This document shows positions 8,443 to 16,248 of a DNA stretch of 51,726 nucleotides, piece by piece. The notes under the pieces are model-generated. The model saw nothing but the letters and a program-made list of their open reading frames with translations. It was not told where the DNA came from and did no database searches. The stretch covers positions 1 to 51,726 of the forward strand of contig JAAWBG010000029.1 in the NCBI GenBank assembly GCA_022792535.1, given 5' to 3'. A program made the position numbers and the translations under genes. Each line of letters starts with the position of its first letter. Position 1 is the first letter of the stretch. This stretch comes from Lachnospiraceae bacterium. Lineage in GTDB: Bacteria > Bacillota > Clostridia > Lachnospirales > Lachnospiraceae.

Positions 8443-9534
8443 ATGCTTCAGCACAAAGACCATTTTCACGGAAGTGATTTAGAAAAAATTGAACAGATCT
8501 ACGGAATTAAAAAAGAAGAGATCACCAGCTTCAGCGCCAATGTAAATCCCCTTGGGATTTCTCCTCTTCTGCGGGAAACCCTGGCGAATCACATTGACGA
8601 TATCAGCACCTATCCTGATCGGGAATACCTGACGCTGCGCAAATGCATTGCCGATTATGCAGATACCGATTATGAAAATATTATTATGGGAAATGGCTCC
8701 ACCGAACTGATTTCTTTGTTCATTCAGATCGAACATCCCCAAAAAGCCTTGATCATAGGCCCTACCTACTCTGAGTATGAACGTGAGATCTCTTTAGGGG
8801 GAGGAGCCTGCCTCTACTATCCCCTGCAGGAATCACTGGATTTTGCGCTGGATCTTGAACATTTCACCTCACAGTTAAATGAAAACATTGACCTCCTTGT
8901 GATCTGCAATCCCAACAATCCAACTTCCGGGGCAATTCCCCGAAAACAAATGCGCCAAATCTTAGACGTCTGTAAACAATATGATATCTTTGTGATGGTA
9001 GATGAGACTTATGTGGAGTTCGCGGATCACTATGAGGAGATCACCTCAATTCCCTTGACCAGCTTTTATAATAACATTGTAATTCTGCGGGGAACCTCCA
9101 AATTTTTTGCCGCTCCAGGACTGCGCCTGGGATATGCAGTTACCGGAAACCGAGACTTCATCAAATCTGTCAACACCAGGAAAAATCCCTGGACCATCAA
9201 CTCCCTGGCTGTAACTGCAGGAGAAATCATGTTTCAGGACACGGAGTATATCCAGAAAACAAGAGATTTAATCGCCTCGGAGCGCAGGCGGATCTATCAG
9301 CGTTTTTCCAAAGACCCCCGCTTTCATGTTTATCCCCCCAGCGGAAACTTTATGCTGGTACATCTCTTATCAGAAGATCTGACCTCCGACCAATTGTTTG
9401 ACCGGGCCATCCGGGAAAAAATGATGATCCGGGACTGTTCCACTTTCCCATTTCTGGATCATAAATATATTCGATTCTGCTTTATGGAACCAGAAATGAA
9501 TGATAAACTTTTAGAATGTCTGATGAGAAAATAA
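8443..9534 (+). CDS. PLP-dependent class I/II aminotransferase, CobD/HisC-like
   Basis: A 363-residue fold-type I PLP enzyme. ITSFSANVNPLGISP near the N-terminus is typical of L-threonine-O-3-phosphate decarboxylase (CobD), related to histidinol-phosphate aminotransferase. MGNGSTELISLF is the cofactor phosphate region, VICNPNNPTSG binds the PLP ring, DETYVEF carries the Asp for the pyridine nitrogen, and RGTSKFFAAPGLRLGY contains the Schiff-base Lys and a substrate Arg. No cobalamin genes are nearby, so substrate assignment is open: decarboxylase or aminotransferase. The longer frame from 8314 adds an unlikely hydrophobic extension; the ATG at 8443 has TTGGAGGAAAT just before it and fits family length. 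It is divergent from the DUF5717 operon. Confidence 0.8.
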   Translation: MLQHKDHFHGSDLEKIEQIYGIKKEEITSFSANVNPLGISPLLRETLANHIDDISTYPDREYLTLRKCIADYADTDYENIIMGNGSTELISLFIQIEHPQKALIIGPTYSEYEREISLGGGACLYYPLQESLDFALDLEHFTSQLNENIDLLVICNPNNPTSGAIPRKQMRQILDVCKQYDIFVMVDETYVEFADHYEEITSIPLTSFYNNIVILRGTSKFFAAPGLRLGYAVTGNRDFIKSVNTRKNPWTINSLAVTAGEIMFQDTEYIQKTRDLIASERRRIYQRFSKDPRFHVYPPSGNFMLVHLLSEDLTSDQLFDRAIREKMMIRDCSTFPFLDHKYIRFCFMEPEMNDKLLECLMRK

Positions 9535-9620
9535 AAAGAATTCCGTAAAACGAAATTCTGTGCTGCAAATGCGTCGCTTTTGCGACCTATTCCCTTTGCA
9601 TTTGCGTGGACATCTCTATA

Positions 9621-9790
9621 TTTTATTCTATAGGAAATCCGGAGGAATTTCCTAATAGGATTCGGGTGTCAAAAGCACCTTTGGTGCTACGCTCATCCCA
9701 TATATTGTTATTGCAAACAAGTTTGCACATCAATATATGGGATAGAGCGGGTGCGCCGCACCCTTTTGACACTCGAATCCTAATAGAATA
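9621..9790. repeat. Large nested palindromic element, copy 1
   Basis: Terminal arms TAGGATTCGGGTGTCAAAAG (9656-9675) and its near-perfect complement (9763-9782) enclose three smaller palindromes: AGCACCTTTGGTGCT, a CCCATATATTG/CAATATATGGG stem (9697-9742), and GGGTGCGCCGCACC. Outer arms TTTATTCTAT and ATAGAATAAA extend the fold to about 9621-9790. No protein is encoded. The same arms recur at 30315-30379 and a related core at 41552-41620, so this is a dispersed element. Region 9535-9620 has smaller hairpins (GAATTCCG/CGAAATTC and GTCGC/GCGAC) and no gene. Confidence 0.75.
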
Positions 9791-9803
9791 AATTTTTAAA
9801 ATT

Positions 9804-9853
9804 CCCCTGCTCTATACTGGAACTTCTACATGATTTCTAGTATAGAGCAGGGG
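9804..9853. terminator. Long perfect hairpin between the palindromic element and the Rpn gene
   Basis: CCCCTGCTCTATACT (9804-9818) and AGTATAGAGCAGGGG (9839-9853) form a perfect 15-bp stem with a 20-base loop, about 60 bases after the convergent Rpn gene stop at 9913. On the minus strand the stem is followed by AATTTTAAAAATTT, so it is a plausible Rpn terminator. Confidence 0.5.
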
Positions 9854-9912
9854 ATTAATTGTCAATTATATTTTTACGTTTTCTATTGTAATACCTCATA
9901 TTCGTATACATT

Positions 9913-10842
9913 CTAACATTTCTGCTGAATTTTCAGCACTTCCGCTTCCGTAAGCTCTAACAGGTCTGCCACTTCTCTAACAGAGATACCTTTTTGAAGC
10001 AGCTTTCGAACACTTTCTTGAATTCCCTCTAGTCTGCCTTCTTGTCTTCCCTCATTCTTTAATTTTTCCAACGCTGTACACATATTCCGCACCTCCTTGT
10101 TTTCCCCCTGACCAATCAGTTCTGAGGAATCCGTTATCATCCCTATCATAGCGATTAATTCTGCATCTATCTCACGGTTTTGATACAATTGATATATTTT
10201 ATGAAAATTTCCTTTAAAAATCTCTCTGGAAATCTCAAAGACTGTCTGCACATCCTCATTGTGAAACTTGTATTGCTGGCTTTCCCTGACTTGTATCAGA
10301 TTCAATTTGTAATCGGAAAATATTTCCTCAATTTCTTTTGGCATTTCTGTGATCATATCTTTCAGACTTAAGGGACCATCCCAGCTCTGTTCTCCATAGT
10401 ACACAGTAACAGACACAATAGGGTGAAGTCTGTCTTCTTTTCGTATTCCTGAAAGAAATTCATCCTTTGTCATAAAATCTTTTGCTTCTTTATGAAAATG
10501 TGCAAGCTCCTGATACTCCTTCAAATACCCAAGCCCGTCATACAAAAGCGTTCGAAGAGGCATTGCATAATGAATCCTCTGTTGAGACTCCAGGCCAAAA
10601 ACCACAAATTCTACGCCAAAAGCTGATTTCTTCACCACATCCCTCGCCCGTACAAGAGATTCCTCATATTCCTTAAACTGCAAGATACCTGACATATCCG
10701 TATCTATCTCTTCTAAAGCCTCCGGCTTCAAAACCTCTTTCCCCTGAAATAAAACTGCATTAAACAGATCCGCAAAATGGTCATTCTGCCGCCAAAAATT
10801 TTTCCATCTTACCTCCGGCTTTACGCTTCCTTTTTGAGCCAC
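9913..10842 (-). CDS. Rpn family recombination-promoting nuclease / PD-(D/E)XK transposase-like protein
   Basis: A 309-residue protein. QNDHFADLFNAVLFQG near residue 20 matches the start of Rpn/PDDEXK transposase-like proteins. RARDVVKKSAFG, then FVVFGLESQQRIHYAMPLRTLLYDG, is the catalytic core region (G-x-E-x-Q). HPIVSVTVYYGEQSWDGP is another family block. The C-terminus (GRQEGRLEGIQESVRKLL then VADLLELTEAEVLKIQ) is the usual helical tail. Rpn proteins are DNA endonucleases linked to recA-independent recombination and occur in many copies in gut Firmicutes; some act in phage defence. The start ATG is at 10842. It lies between the palindromic element and the IS110 copy, consistent with an accessory hotspot. 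Confidence 0.8.
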   Translation of the reverse strand: MAQKGSVKPEVRWKNFWRQNDHFADLFNAVLFQGKEVLKPEALEEIDTDMSGILQFKEYEESLVRARDVVKKSAFGVEFVVFGLESQQRIHYAMPLRTLLYDGLGYLKEYQELAHFHKEAKDFMTKDEFLSGIRKEDRLHPIVSVTVYYGEQSWDGPLSLKDMITEMPKEIEEIFSDYKLNLIQVRESQQYKFHNEDVQTVFEISREIFKGNFHKIYQLYQNREIDAELIAMIGMITDSSELIGQGENKEVRNMCTALEKLKNEGRQEGRLEGIQESVRKLLQKGISVREVADLLELTEAEVLKIQQKC

Positions 10843-10869
10843 TTTATCCCCTCACTCGTATTATAAAGT

Positions 10870-11146
10870 AGTAGTGTTTATAGACCCTCTCCAAGGTCTT
10901 AATACTATTTTTATCATAGTCTCTCTCTTTACCTTTTCTATGGGTATGACTATGATATATAAGATGCTGTGGACTGGTGTCACCTCACTACCACTTGATG
11001 GTTTCAGAAAGTGTCCAGCCACAGTCTCTTTGTTTGATTGTTAATCAGTTAGATACCCCATGACGGTTTATTTAGAACGAGTTCACAACTGCGGAGAGCG
11101 CCTGTGGTTCTAAAACAGTGTCAAATATATTCAAAGGAGATTTGCC
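10870..11146 (+). ncRNA. Candidate bridge RNA region of the IS110 element
   Basis: IS110-group elements encode a bridge RNA in the non-coding end preceding the transposase; it pairs with target and donor DNA. Here 10843-11146 has no gene but several stems: AGACC/GGTCT (10882-10899), a perfect 10-bp TATCATAGTC/GACTATGATA stem (10912-10957), and TGGAC/GTCCA around 10970-11020. That is consistent with a folded RNA, but boundaries, loops and guides cannot be assigned without homologues. Confidence 0.4.
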
Positions 11147-12322
11147 ATGATTTACATTGGCATTGATGTCGCAAAAGACAAACACGACTGCTTTATCACA
11201 AATTCAGAAGGTGAAGCGCTTTTCAATTCATTTATCATTCCAAACAGTGCGGATGGATTCAATGACCTCTATCAAAAAATTTCTTCCCTAACAAATGATT
11301 TTTCTAACGTAAAAGTAGGACTAGAAGCCACCGGACACTACAATTACAATCTGTTAGGATTTCTCATTGATAAAGGTCTCCCCACCTTTGTCATCAACCC
11401 TTTACATACCAATCTGTTCCGTAAAAGCCTCAGCCTTAGACAGACGAAAACAGATAAAGTGGATGCTCATACGATTGCTCTTATGATGATGTCTGGAGTA
11501 AACTTACAGTCCTACTCAGACACATCTTACCACAACGAGGAACTTAAGTCATTAACCAGATACAGATTTGATAAGGTAAAGGAACGAGCGAAGCTGAAAA
11601 CTTCTGTCTCTCGACTCGTTAACATCCTTTTCCCTGAACTGGAAAAATTTGTACCTACACTCCATATGGTTTCTGTCTATTCGCTCCTCGCTGAACTTCC
11701 TTCCTCGTCTCAGATTGCCTCCTGCCATTTAACACACCTTACTAAGCTGCTAGGGACTGCTTCTAAAGGACGCTATGGCAAGGAAAAAGCTATGGAAATC
11801 AGAAATGCCGCCAGATAATCCATAGGTTCAAATATGCCCGCTAAATCCCTTGAATTAAAGCATACAATTAAGCTTATTCAGGAACTAAGTTCAGAGATTA
11901 ATGAAATAGAAAGCTCCATCAAATCCATTATGGATGGCATTCACTCCCCAATCCTTTCTATCCCTGGCATCAATTACCGGATGGGCTCAATGATTATCGC
12001 CGAAATTGGAGACTTCAACCGTTTTAGTTCCCCCGATAAAATACTTGCTTATGCAGGGCTTTCTCCCTCTACCTATCAGTCAGGGCAGCTTGATAGCAGT
12101 TATTCCCACATGGAAAAGCGTGGTTCTTGTTATCTTCGTTACGCCCTGTTTAATGCAACAAAATTTGTTTGTATGTGGGACAATACATTTGCCGCTTATC
12201 TTGCCAAAAAGCGCTCCGAAGGAAAACATTATAATGTTGCCATATCCCATGCCGCCAAGAAACTGGTGCGGGTTATTTACCACATGGAAAAAACGGGCCA
12301 GCCTTATAAGAGAGCGGCGTAG
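11147..12322 (+). pseudogene. IS110-family transposase interrupted by one in-frame stop
   Basis: One frame runs from ATG at 11147 (RBS AAAGGAG) to 12322, with a single TAA at 11816-11818; without it the protein would be 391 residues, normal for the family. The N-terminal half has the RuvC-like DEDD domain: YIGIDVAKDKH, VGLEATGHYN, then RQTKTDKVDAHTIA. The C-terminal half has the transposase_20 domain: ILSIPGINYRMGSMIIAEIG, KILAYAGLSPSTYQSG and NVAISHAAKKLVRVIY. A restart ATG at 11834 is possible but would separate the two domains. Either a recent nonsense mutation or stop readthrough could apply; mutation is simpler. The rest of the gene is intact, implying recent inactivation. Confidence 0.85.
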
Positions 12323-12535
12323 GCTCTAACCTCATATCTCCTTTTTGAGCACCGGAAATGATGCTCTATTTGTCACGCGGTTTTCAAGGTGCTGATTTAT
12401 CTGAAGTGCATTCCTCCAATTCATTCATAAATTTTCATTTTAGGCCTTGACTTTTAATAGTTAGACTTTCTCCTCTGATTTTTATTATACCCTTATTTTT
12501 TCCCCTCCACAACCAATTTTTCTCTCAAAAACGTT

Positions 12536-12571
12536 AAGAAGCTGTGCAGGAAACGAACTGCACAGCTTCTT
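12536..12571 (-). terminator. Hairpin terminator after the small basic membrane protein gene
   Basis: AAGAAGCTGTGCAG (12536-12549) and CTGCACAGCTTCTT (12558-12571) make a perfect 14-bp stem directly beyond the stop at 12575. Flanking T tracts on both strands would allow two-way termination. Confidence 0.7.
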
Positions 12572-12574
12572 CTT

Positions 12575-12784
12575 TTATTCCAGAATTGTTGCCAGGAAAT
12601 TTAAAAATACAATTCCTAGAAAACTGGAAAATATAATCAGGCACCCTCTTGAGAAATCTCCCATCTCGTCAAGTCTCTTTTTTAGGATCTTTCTTCTTTT
12701 TCTAATTCTTCCAATTGCAAAATCTGTTTTTGGTTTCACTTTTTCAATCAGTAAAGCTTTTATTCTTCCAGTTATCTTTTTCAT
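12575..12784 (-). CDS. Small basic membrane protein, unknown
   Basis: A 69-residue protein, strongly basic for about 45 residues (KKITGRIKALLIEKVKPK, RIRKRRKILKKRL), then one membrane segment near the C-terminus (CLIIFSSFLGIVFLNFLATIL). I do not recognise a family. It starts three bases after the stop of the secreted protein gene and ends at a good terminator, so it is probably the second gene of that transcript. No clear ribosome binding site precedes the ATG, so translation may depend on coupling. Confidence is limited by size. Confidence 0.4.
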   Translation of the reverse strand: MKKITGRIKALLIEKVKPKTDFAIGRIRKRRKILKKRLDEMGDFSRGCLIIFSSFLGIVFLNFLATILE

Positions 12785-12787
12785 ATA

Positions 12788-13219
12788 TTAAAATGTTTTT
12801 GTCGTACTGGTATAGGTCAGGGGTTCTCCGCCTACATCAAAGATTGCATAAACGCGGTAAGACCCCCTAGTAACTAAAGTATAAGACCCCGTTAAATCCA
12901 ATCCTCCCGCCGTTTTCGAGGAACTCCAAGATTTTACCGTATACCAGGAATCTCCGTTTTTCCGCTGCAGCCGCATAGTGATCTTGAGAGCACATACTTT
13001 TTTAGCTCCTACTTCTGCATTACAATAAGCCGTATTTCCATCAATTTTTAAAGCAGCAGCAATATTTGCAGCATTTACATAATAAGGCTGTACCCCATAA
13101 TCTCCTCTCAGTGCAGTCGGCTGTGCCACTTTTCTTGATTCTCCTGCCGCTTGACTGACCGTTGACATGCTGAACATCAGACACATCACCGCCAGCATCA
13201 TTGCAATTTTTCGTTTCAT
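12788..13219 (-). CDS. Secreted protein of unknown function (DUF6147-like)
   Basis: A 143-residue protein with a clear signal peptide: MKRKIAMMLAVMCLMFS, then cleavage near VSQAAG (about residue 25). The mature part is beta-rich with evenly spaced strands (AALKIDGNTAYCNAEVGAKK, ITMRLQRKNGDSWYTVKSW, GSYTLVTRGSYRVYAIFDV), resembling an Ig-like or C2-like fold. Similar short exported proteins in Lachnospiraceae are, as I recall, labelled DUF6147; function unknown. The ATG at 13219 has AAGGAG before it. The upstream interval 13220-13342 is AT-rich without a gene. Confidence 0.65.
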   Translation of the reverse strand: MKRKIAMMLAVMCLMFSMSTVSQAAGESRKVAQPTALRGDYGVQPYYVNAANIAAALKIDGNTAYCNAEVGAKKVCALKITMRLQRKNGDSWYTVKSWSSSKTAGGLDLTGSYTLVTRGSYRVYAIFDVGGEPLTYTSTTKTF

Positions 13220-13342
13220 AAATCATTCTCCTTCCATTTCTCTTTTGTATGAATTGGTAGAATTTAAAAGGCTACCATATTAATAACAATTGAGCCAGAT
13301 CAAATATGACACTTTTTTCCTATTTTTTTATAAATTTTTTGC

Positions 13343-14068
13343 TTAAGGTTCCAACTCTAATTCTTTTGCTAGATTTATCAGCATTTCTTTTGGAAGCGTT
13401 CCATAAATCGTTATCATATAAATTCCATCACTGAATATTACAGTACCAACTCCGTTATCCTCTGCGTAATAACCAGTATATTTATCAATTTTAATTTCTT
13501 CTATAGAGGTTGCATCAGAAGTAATATCTCCTAATATTTCTTCACCAGCAACAGTTTGTTTTAACCTCAATATATCCCCCTTAGAATTTTTATAATATAT
13601 TAAATATTTTTGGAACTTTTCATTAACTTTCTCTGTTTCTATATAATACCCTTCCGGCACTGTCTGAAATCTATACTTCCGAAACTCTGTCACATCTACA
13701 GGATCTTCTTCATCCCCATTCTTCTGAATCGCTACGTGGTCCTGATGTTGCTCCATGTAATAATCATGAATCCAGCGGATCAGCGGTTCTCCTGCAAATA
13801 CTGTTCCACCGATCACCATAAGAAGCAGTAAACTAATAAGGGCAAGATATCTTCTAGCGGAAAGCGGGCGGTACAGGTCGAGGATGGAAGTCCGCTCTCC
13901 CTCCCTTGAATGTTTTTCAATCTTTCCCAGCGTCCGATAGAGGCGATACATATTCCAGCGGAATCTCAGGGAAAATCTATGCTTTGGAATTTCATTGGGA
14001 CAATTCTCATATTCTTCTTTTGCAAGTAATTCAAAGGCTTCTTTCAGCAACAGGTCTATATTGTCCAT
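13343..14068 (-). CDS. DUF4367-type membrane-anchored sensor or anti-sigma-like protein
   Basis: A 241-residue protein. The cytoplasmic N-terminus (about 1-90) is helical and starts MDNIDLLLKEAFELLAKEEY. A single membrane segment follows (YLALISLLLLMVIGGTVFAG, about 93-112), then an extracellular beta-rich domain (YRFQTVPEGYYIETEKV through GVGTVIFSDGIYMITIYG) of the DUF4367 type. Such proteins are usually encoded next to an ECF sigma factor and may act as anti-sigma factors. No sigma gene adjoins it here; the nearest sigma-like gene is about 9 kb away. It is divergent from the YtrA-type operon and has its own upstream region. Confidence 0.65.
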   Translation of the reverse strand: MDNIDLLLKEAFELLAKEEYENCPNEIPKHRFSLRFRWNMYRLYRTLGKIEKHSREGERTSILDLYRPLSARRYLALISLLLLMVIGGTVFAGEPLIRWIHDYYMEQHQDHVAIQKNGDEEDPVDVTEFRKYRFQTVPEGYYIETEKVNEKFQKYLIYYKNSKGDILRLKQTVAGEEILGDITSDATSIEEIKIDKYTGYYAEDNGVGTVIFSDGIYMITIYGTLPKEMLINLAKELELEP

Positions 14069-14201
14069 ATCTTTCTCCCCCTTATCTGATTTTTAAATTT
14101 TAAAATGGAACACTTGATTCAATCTTACAATAATAAAACAATTAAGACACCAGTTTTATGACACATTTCCTGAAAAAAATTAAAATAAACAAAAAAATAT
14201 C

Positions 14202-14260
14202 TTGACTTTTGTAAAAAAAACCTCTATTGTCTTACTAAGATAATACAGTAGTACATAAGG
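14202..14260 (+). promoter_or_regulatory. Promoter and possible self-operator of the YtrA-type operon
   Basis: TTGACT (14202-14207) and TATTGT (14225-14230) are 17 bases apart. Just downstream is an imperfect inverted repeat, TTACT(N)AGTAGTA (14232-14253), where a GntR-type repressor could bind. The ribosome binding site GAGGTGATTAA precedes the ATG at 14276. Confidence 0.45.
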
Positions 14261-14275
14261 AAGCGAGGTGATTAA

Positions 14276-14668
14276 ATGCCATGGAAGCTAGACTCTGACC
14301 GGCCTATCTTTCTACAGATTATCGAGCGGATTCAAATGGATATTATCGCAGGATATTATCAGCCAGGCGATAAACTCCCTTCTGTTCGAGAACTTGCCCA
14401 GGAAGCATCCGTCAATCCAAACACCATGCAGAAAGCACTTTCTGAACTGGAGCGGACAGGACTTGTCTATGCACAGCGAACCAGCGGACGATTTATTACG
14501 GAGGACATCAATATGATTGAACAATTAAAGTCACAGCTTGCAAAAGAAATCGTTACACAGTTTTTGGAAAACATGTACCAACTTGGTTTTCAGAAGGATG
14601 AAATACTTGAACTTCTCAGTAAAACCATTGAAGTTAAAGGAGAAAATGATGACACTATTGGAATGTAA
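14276..14668 (+). CDS. GntR-family regulator, YtrA subfamily
   Basis: A 130-residue protein. The winged helix is at about 8-78: DRPIFLQIIERIQMDIIAG, GDKLPSVRELAQEASVNPNT, ALSELERTGLVYAQRTSGRF. The C-terminal tail is only about 45 residues, typical of the YtrA subfamily, which has no large ligand domain. YtrA regulators repress adjacent ABC transporter genes in response to envelope stress or antibiotics. The next gene, an ABC ATPase, begins within its last codons (overlap about 20 bases), so this is a classical ytr-like operon. Confidence 0.85.
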   Translation: MPWKLDSDRPIFLQIIERIQMDIIAGYYQPGDKLPSVRELAQEASVNPNTMQKALSELERTGLVYAQRTSGRFITEDINMIEQLKSQLAKEIVTQFLENMYQLGFQKDEILELLSKTIEVKGENDDTIGM

Positions 14669-15344
14669 AGAACTTACCAAAACTTATGGCAGTTTCTCTG
14701 CCCTCTCCAATATCAATCTTCAAATCGAATCTGGGCATATCATTGGGCTGTTAGGTCCAAATGGAAGTGGAAAGACCACATTAATCAAATTGATCACTGG
14801 ACTTCTTGCTCCCACTTCAGGAACAATTTACATTCAGGAAGAGCCTGTTGGAATCGCCAGTAAGAACCTGATCTCTTACCTTCCTGACCACACTTATCTA
14901 AGTGAACATATGCGGGTGCAGGATATGATTCGTTTTTTTGAAGATTTCTATGAAAACTTTGACTCAGAACGGGCCTATGATATGTTGGAGAAATTAAAAA
15001 TTGATCCCCGCCATAGATTTAAAACCTTTTCGAAAGACACAAAAGAAAAAGTTCAATTGATCCTGGTTATGAGCCGCAGAGCCGGTCTTTATATTTTAGA
15101 TGAACCCATTGCCGGCGTAGACCCTGCCGCCAGAGATTATATTCTGCAGACTATCCTCTCCAATTGCAATGAAGATGCCACCATTCTCATTTCTACCCAC
15201 TTGATCTCAGATATTGAAAATATTTTAGATGAAGTAATCTTCATACAAAATGGCAGATTACATACCCATGCCTCTGTGGACGATCTTCGGCAGAAAGACC
15301 GGAAATCTATTGACACTTTATTCCGGGAGGTATTCAAATGTTAA
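14646..15344 (+). CDS. ABC transporter ATP-binding protein of a YtrA-regulated exporter
   Basis: A 232-residue ATPase. Walker A is GLLGPNGSGKTT; the Walker B region is YILDEPIAGVDP; the switch His lies in ILISTHLISDIENIL. The ABC signature is degenerate (FSKDTKEKVQL instead of LSGGQ), as often seen in the YtrB/EcsA-like group. Start: two adjacent ATGs at 14646 and 14649 follow AAAGGAG; the longer upstream frame lies inside the regulator gene and is not used. It overlaps the permease start by seven bases. Substrate unknown; homologous systems respond to cell-wall antibiotics or act in immunity to peptides. Confidence 0.85.
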   Translation: MMTLLECKELTKTYGSFSALSNINLQIESGHIIGLLGPNGSGKTTLIKLITGLLAPTSGTIYIQEEPVGIASKNLISYLPDHTYLSEHMRVQDMIRFFEDFYENFDSERAYDMLEKLKIDPRHRFKTFSKDTKEKVQLILVMSRRAGLYILDEPIAGVDPAARDYILQTILSNCNEDATILISTHLISDIENILDEVIFIQNGRLHTHASVDDLRQKDRKSIDTLFREVFKC

Positions 15345-16183
15345 GAAAATTACTAAAATACGAATGGAAAGCTACCGGTAAAGTCTTATGTCTGGTAAAT
15401 TTGGCTTTGGTACTTATCACTTTAGTTGGATGCTGCATTCTCAGTACGGATATTTTTGACAACGAAGATGCCCTTCCGCTGGCCCTTTTATTGATTACCT
15501 TGTATACGCTTTCTCTGGCAGCCATAGGAATCATCACATTGATCTATCTCTTTCTCCGGTTTTACCGGAACCTTTTTACGGCAGAGGGTTATCTGATGCA
15601 TACCCTTCCAGTTACCCCTGGACAATTGTTCCATTCCAAACTCATTGTAGGATATTTCTGGGTTTGTTTGAATTCTATTTTGGGTATTGCCTCTGCCACC
15701 CTGCTCTCTTTTGCGGCCGCTTACCATTTTGTGTCCACCCACGGTATAGAGATTGCCGATCAATTTATCTTAGAGATGGGAATGACAGACCCCTCCTCTG
15801 CGCAGGACTGGAGCGTATGGTTCCAAGAATTCTTCTACTACCCGCCATTGCAGTTTCTTCTTATGATTCTGATCCTGCAATTAGTCTGCAACTTTTCTTC
15901 TCTCTTAACCGGCTATATGAGCATTCTGCTGGGACAGTTAGTAGAAAAATATAAACAGGCTGCATCATTTGGATTCTATATTCTGTTTTACGTTGCCAAC
16001 CAGATCGTATCCTCGGCAATCATACTGATTCCCTGTATGCGCACTCTGCTGGCCACAGATCATTTTATGAAAGAGTATGCAAGACTGTTAATACCACTGG
16101 CGATCGTCAGCCAGATTATAATCGGAATTATTTTCTATACAGCTTCTCTTCTTTTAATGCGAAAGAAAGTAAATCTAGATTAA
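15338..16183 (+). CDS. ABC-2-like membrane permease of the YtrA-regulated transporter
   Basis: A 281-residue protein starting MLRKLLKYEWKATGK, the usual amphipathic entry of ABC-2 permeases, with about six membrane segments (for example VLCLVNLALVLITLVGC, ALLLITLYTLSLAAIGI, LLIPLAIVSQIIIGII). No signal peptide or other domain is seen. It is the membrane partner of the ATPase it overlaps, behind GGGAGGTATTCAA. The operon ends with a strong hairpin at 16205. Confidence 0.8.
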   Translation: MLRKLLKYEWKATGKVLCLVNLALVLITLVGCCILSTDIFDNEDALPLALLLITLYTLSLAAIGIITLIYLFLRFYRNLFTAEGYLMHTLPVTPGQLFHSKLIVGYFWVCLNSILGIASATLLSFAAAYHFVSTHGIEIADQFILEMGMTDPSSAQDWSVWFQEFFYYPPLQFLLMILILQLVCNFSSLLTGYMSILLGQLVEKYKQAASFGFYILFYVANQIVSSAIILIPCMRTLLATDHFMKEYARLLIPLAIVSQIIIGIIFYTASLLLMRKKVNLD

Positions 16184-16204
16184 ATTTTATATCTTCACAG
16201 GACA

Positions 16205-16248
16205 AAATCCAGTAATCAAAAAAGACTTCCTTTTTGATTACTGGATTT
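16205..16248. terminator. Bidirectional terminator between transporter operon and histidine kinase
   Basis: AAATCCAGTAATCAAAAA and TTTTTGATTACTGGATTT form a perfect 18-bp stem with an eight-base loop. It serves the convergent transporter operon and overlaps the kinase stop codon on the minus strand. Confidence 0.85.

Larger units (their letters stand above)
10860..12420 (+). mobile_element. IS110-family insertion sequence, approximate extent
   Basis: A single transposase gene interrupted by one stop (11147-12322), about 280 bases of structured non-coding DNA before it and about 100 bases after it. IS110 elements have no or very short terminal inverted repeats, so the ends cannot be fixed from the sequence. 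The limits given are estimates. Region 12323-12574 contains a small hairpin (GAGCA/TGCTC near 12348-12373) and no gene. Confidence 0.6.

Noticed and set aside
9606..9791. Small protein frame inside the palindromic element
   Set aside because: It lies within inverted repeats, has no ribosome binding site and no coding character.
11834..12322. Second half of the transposase as an independent gene
   Set aside because: It is in the same frame as the first half and lacks a ribosome binding site; one nonsense codon explains both.
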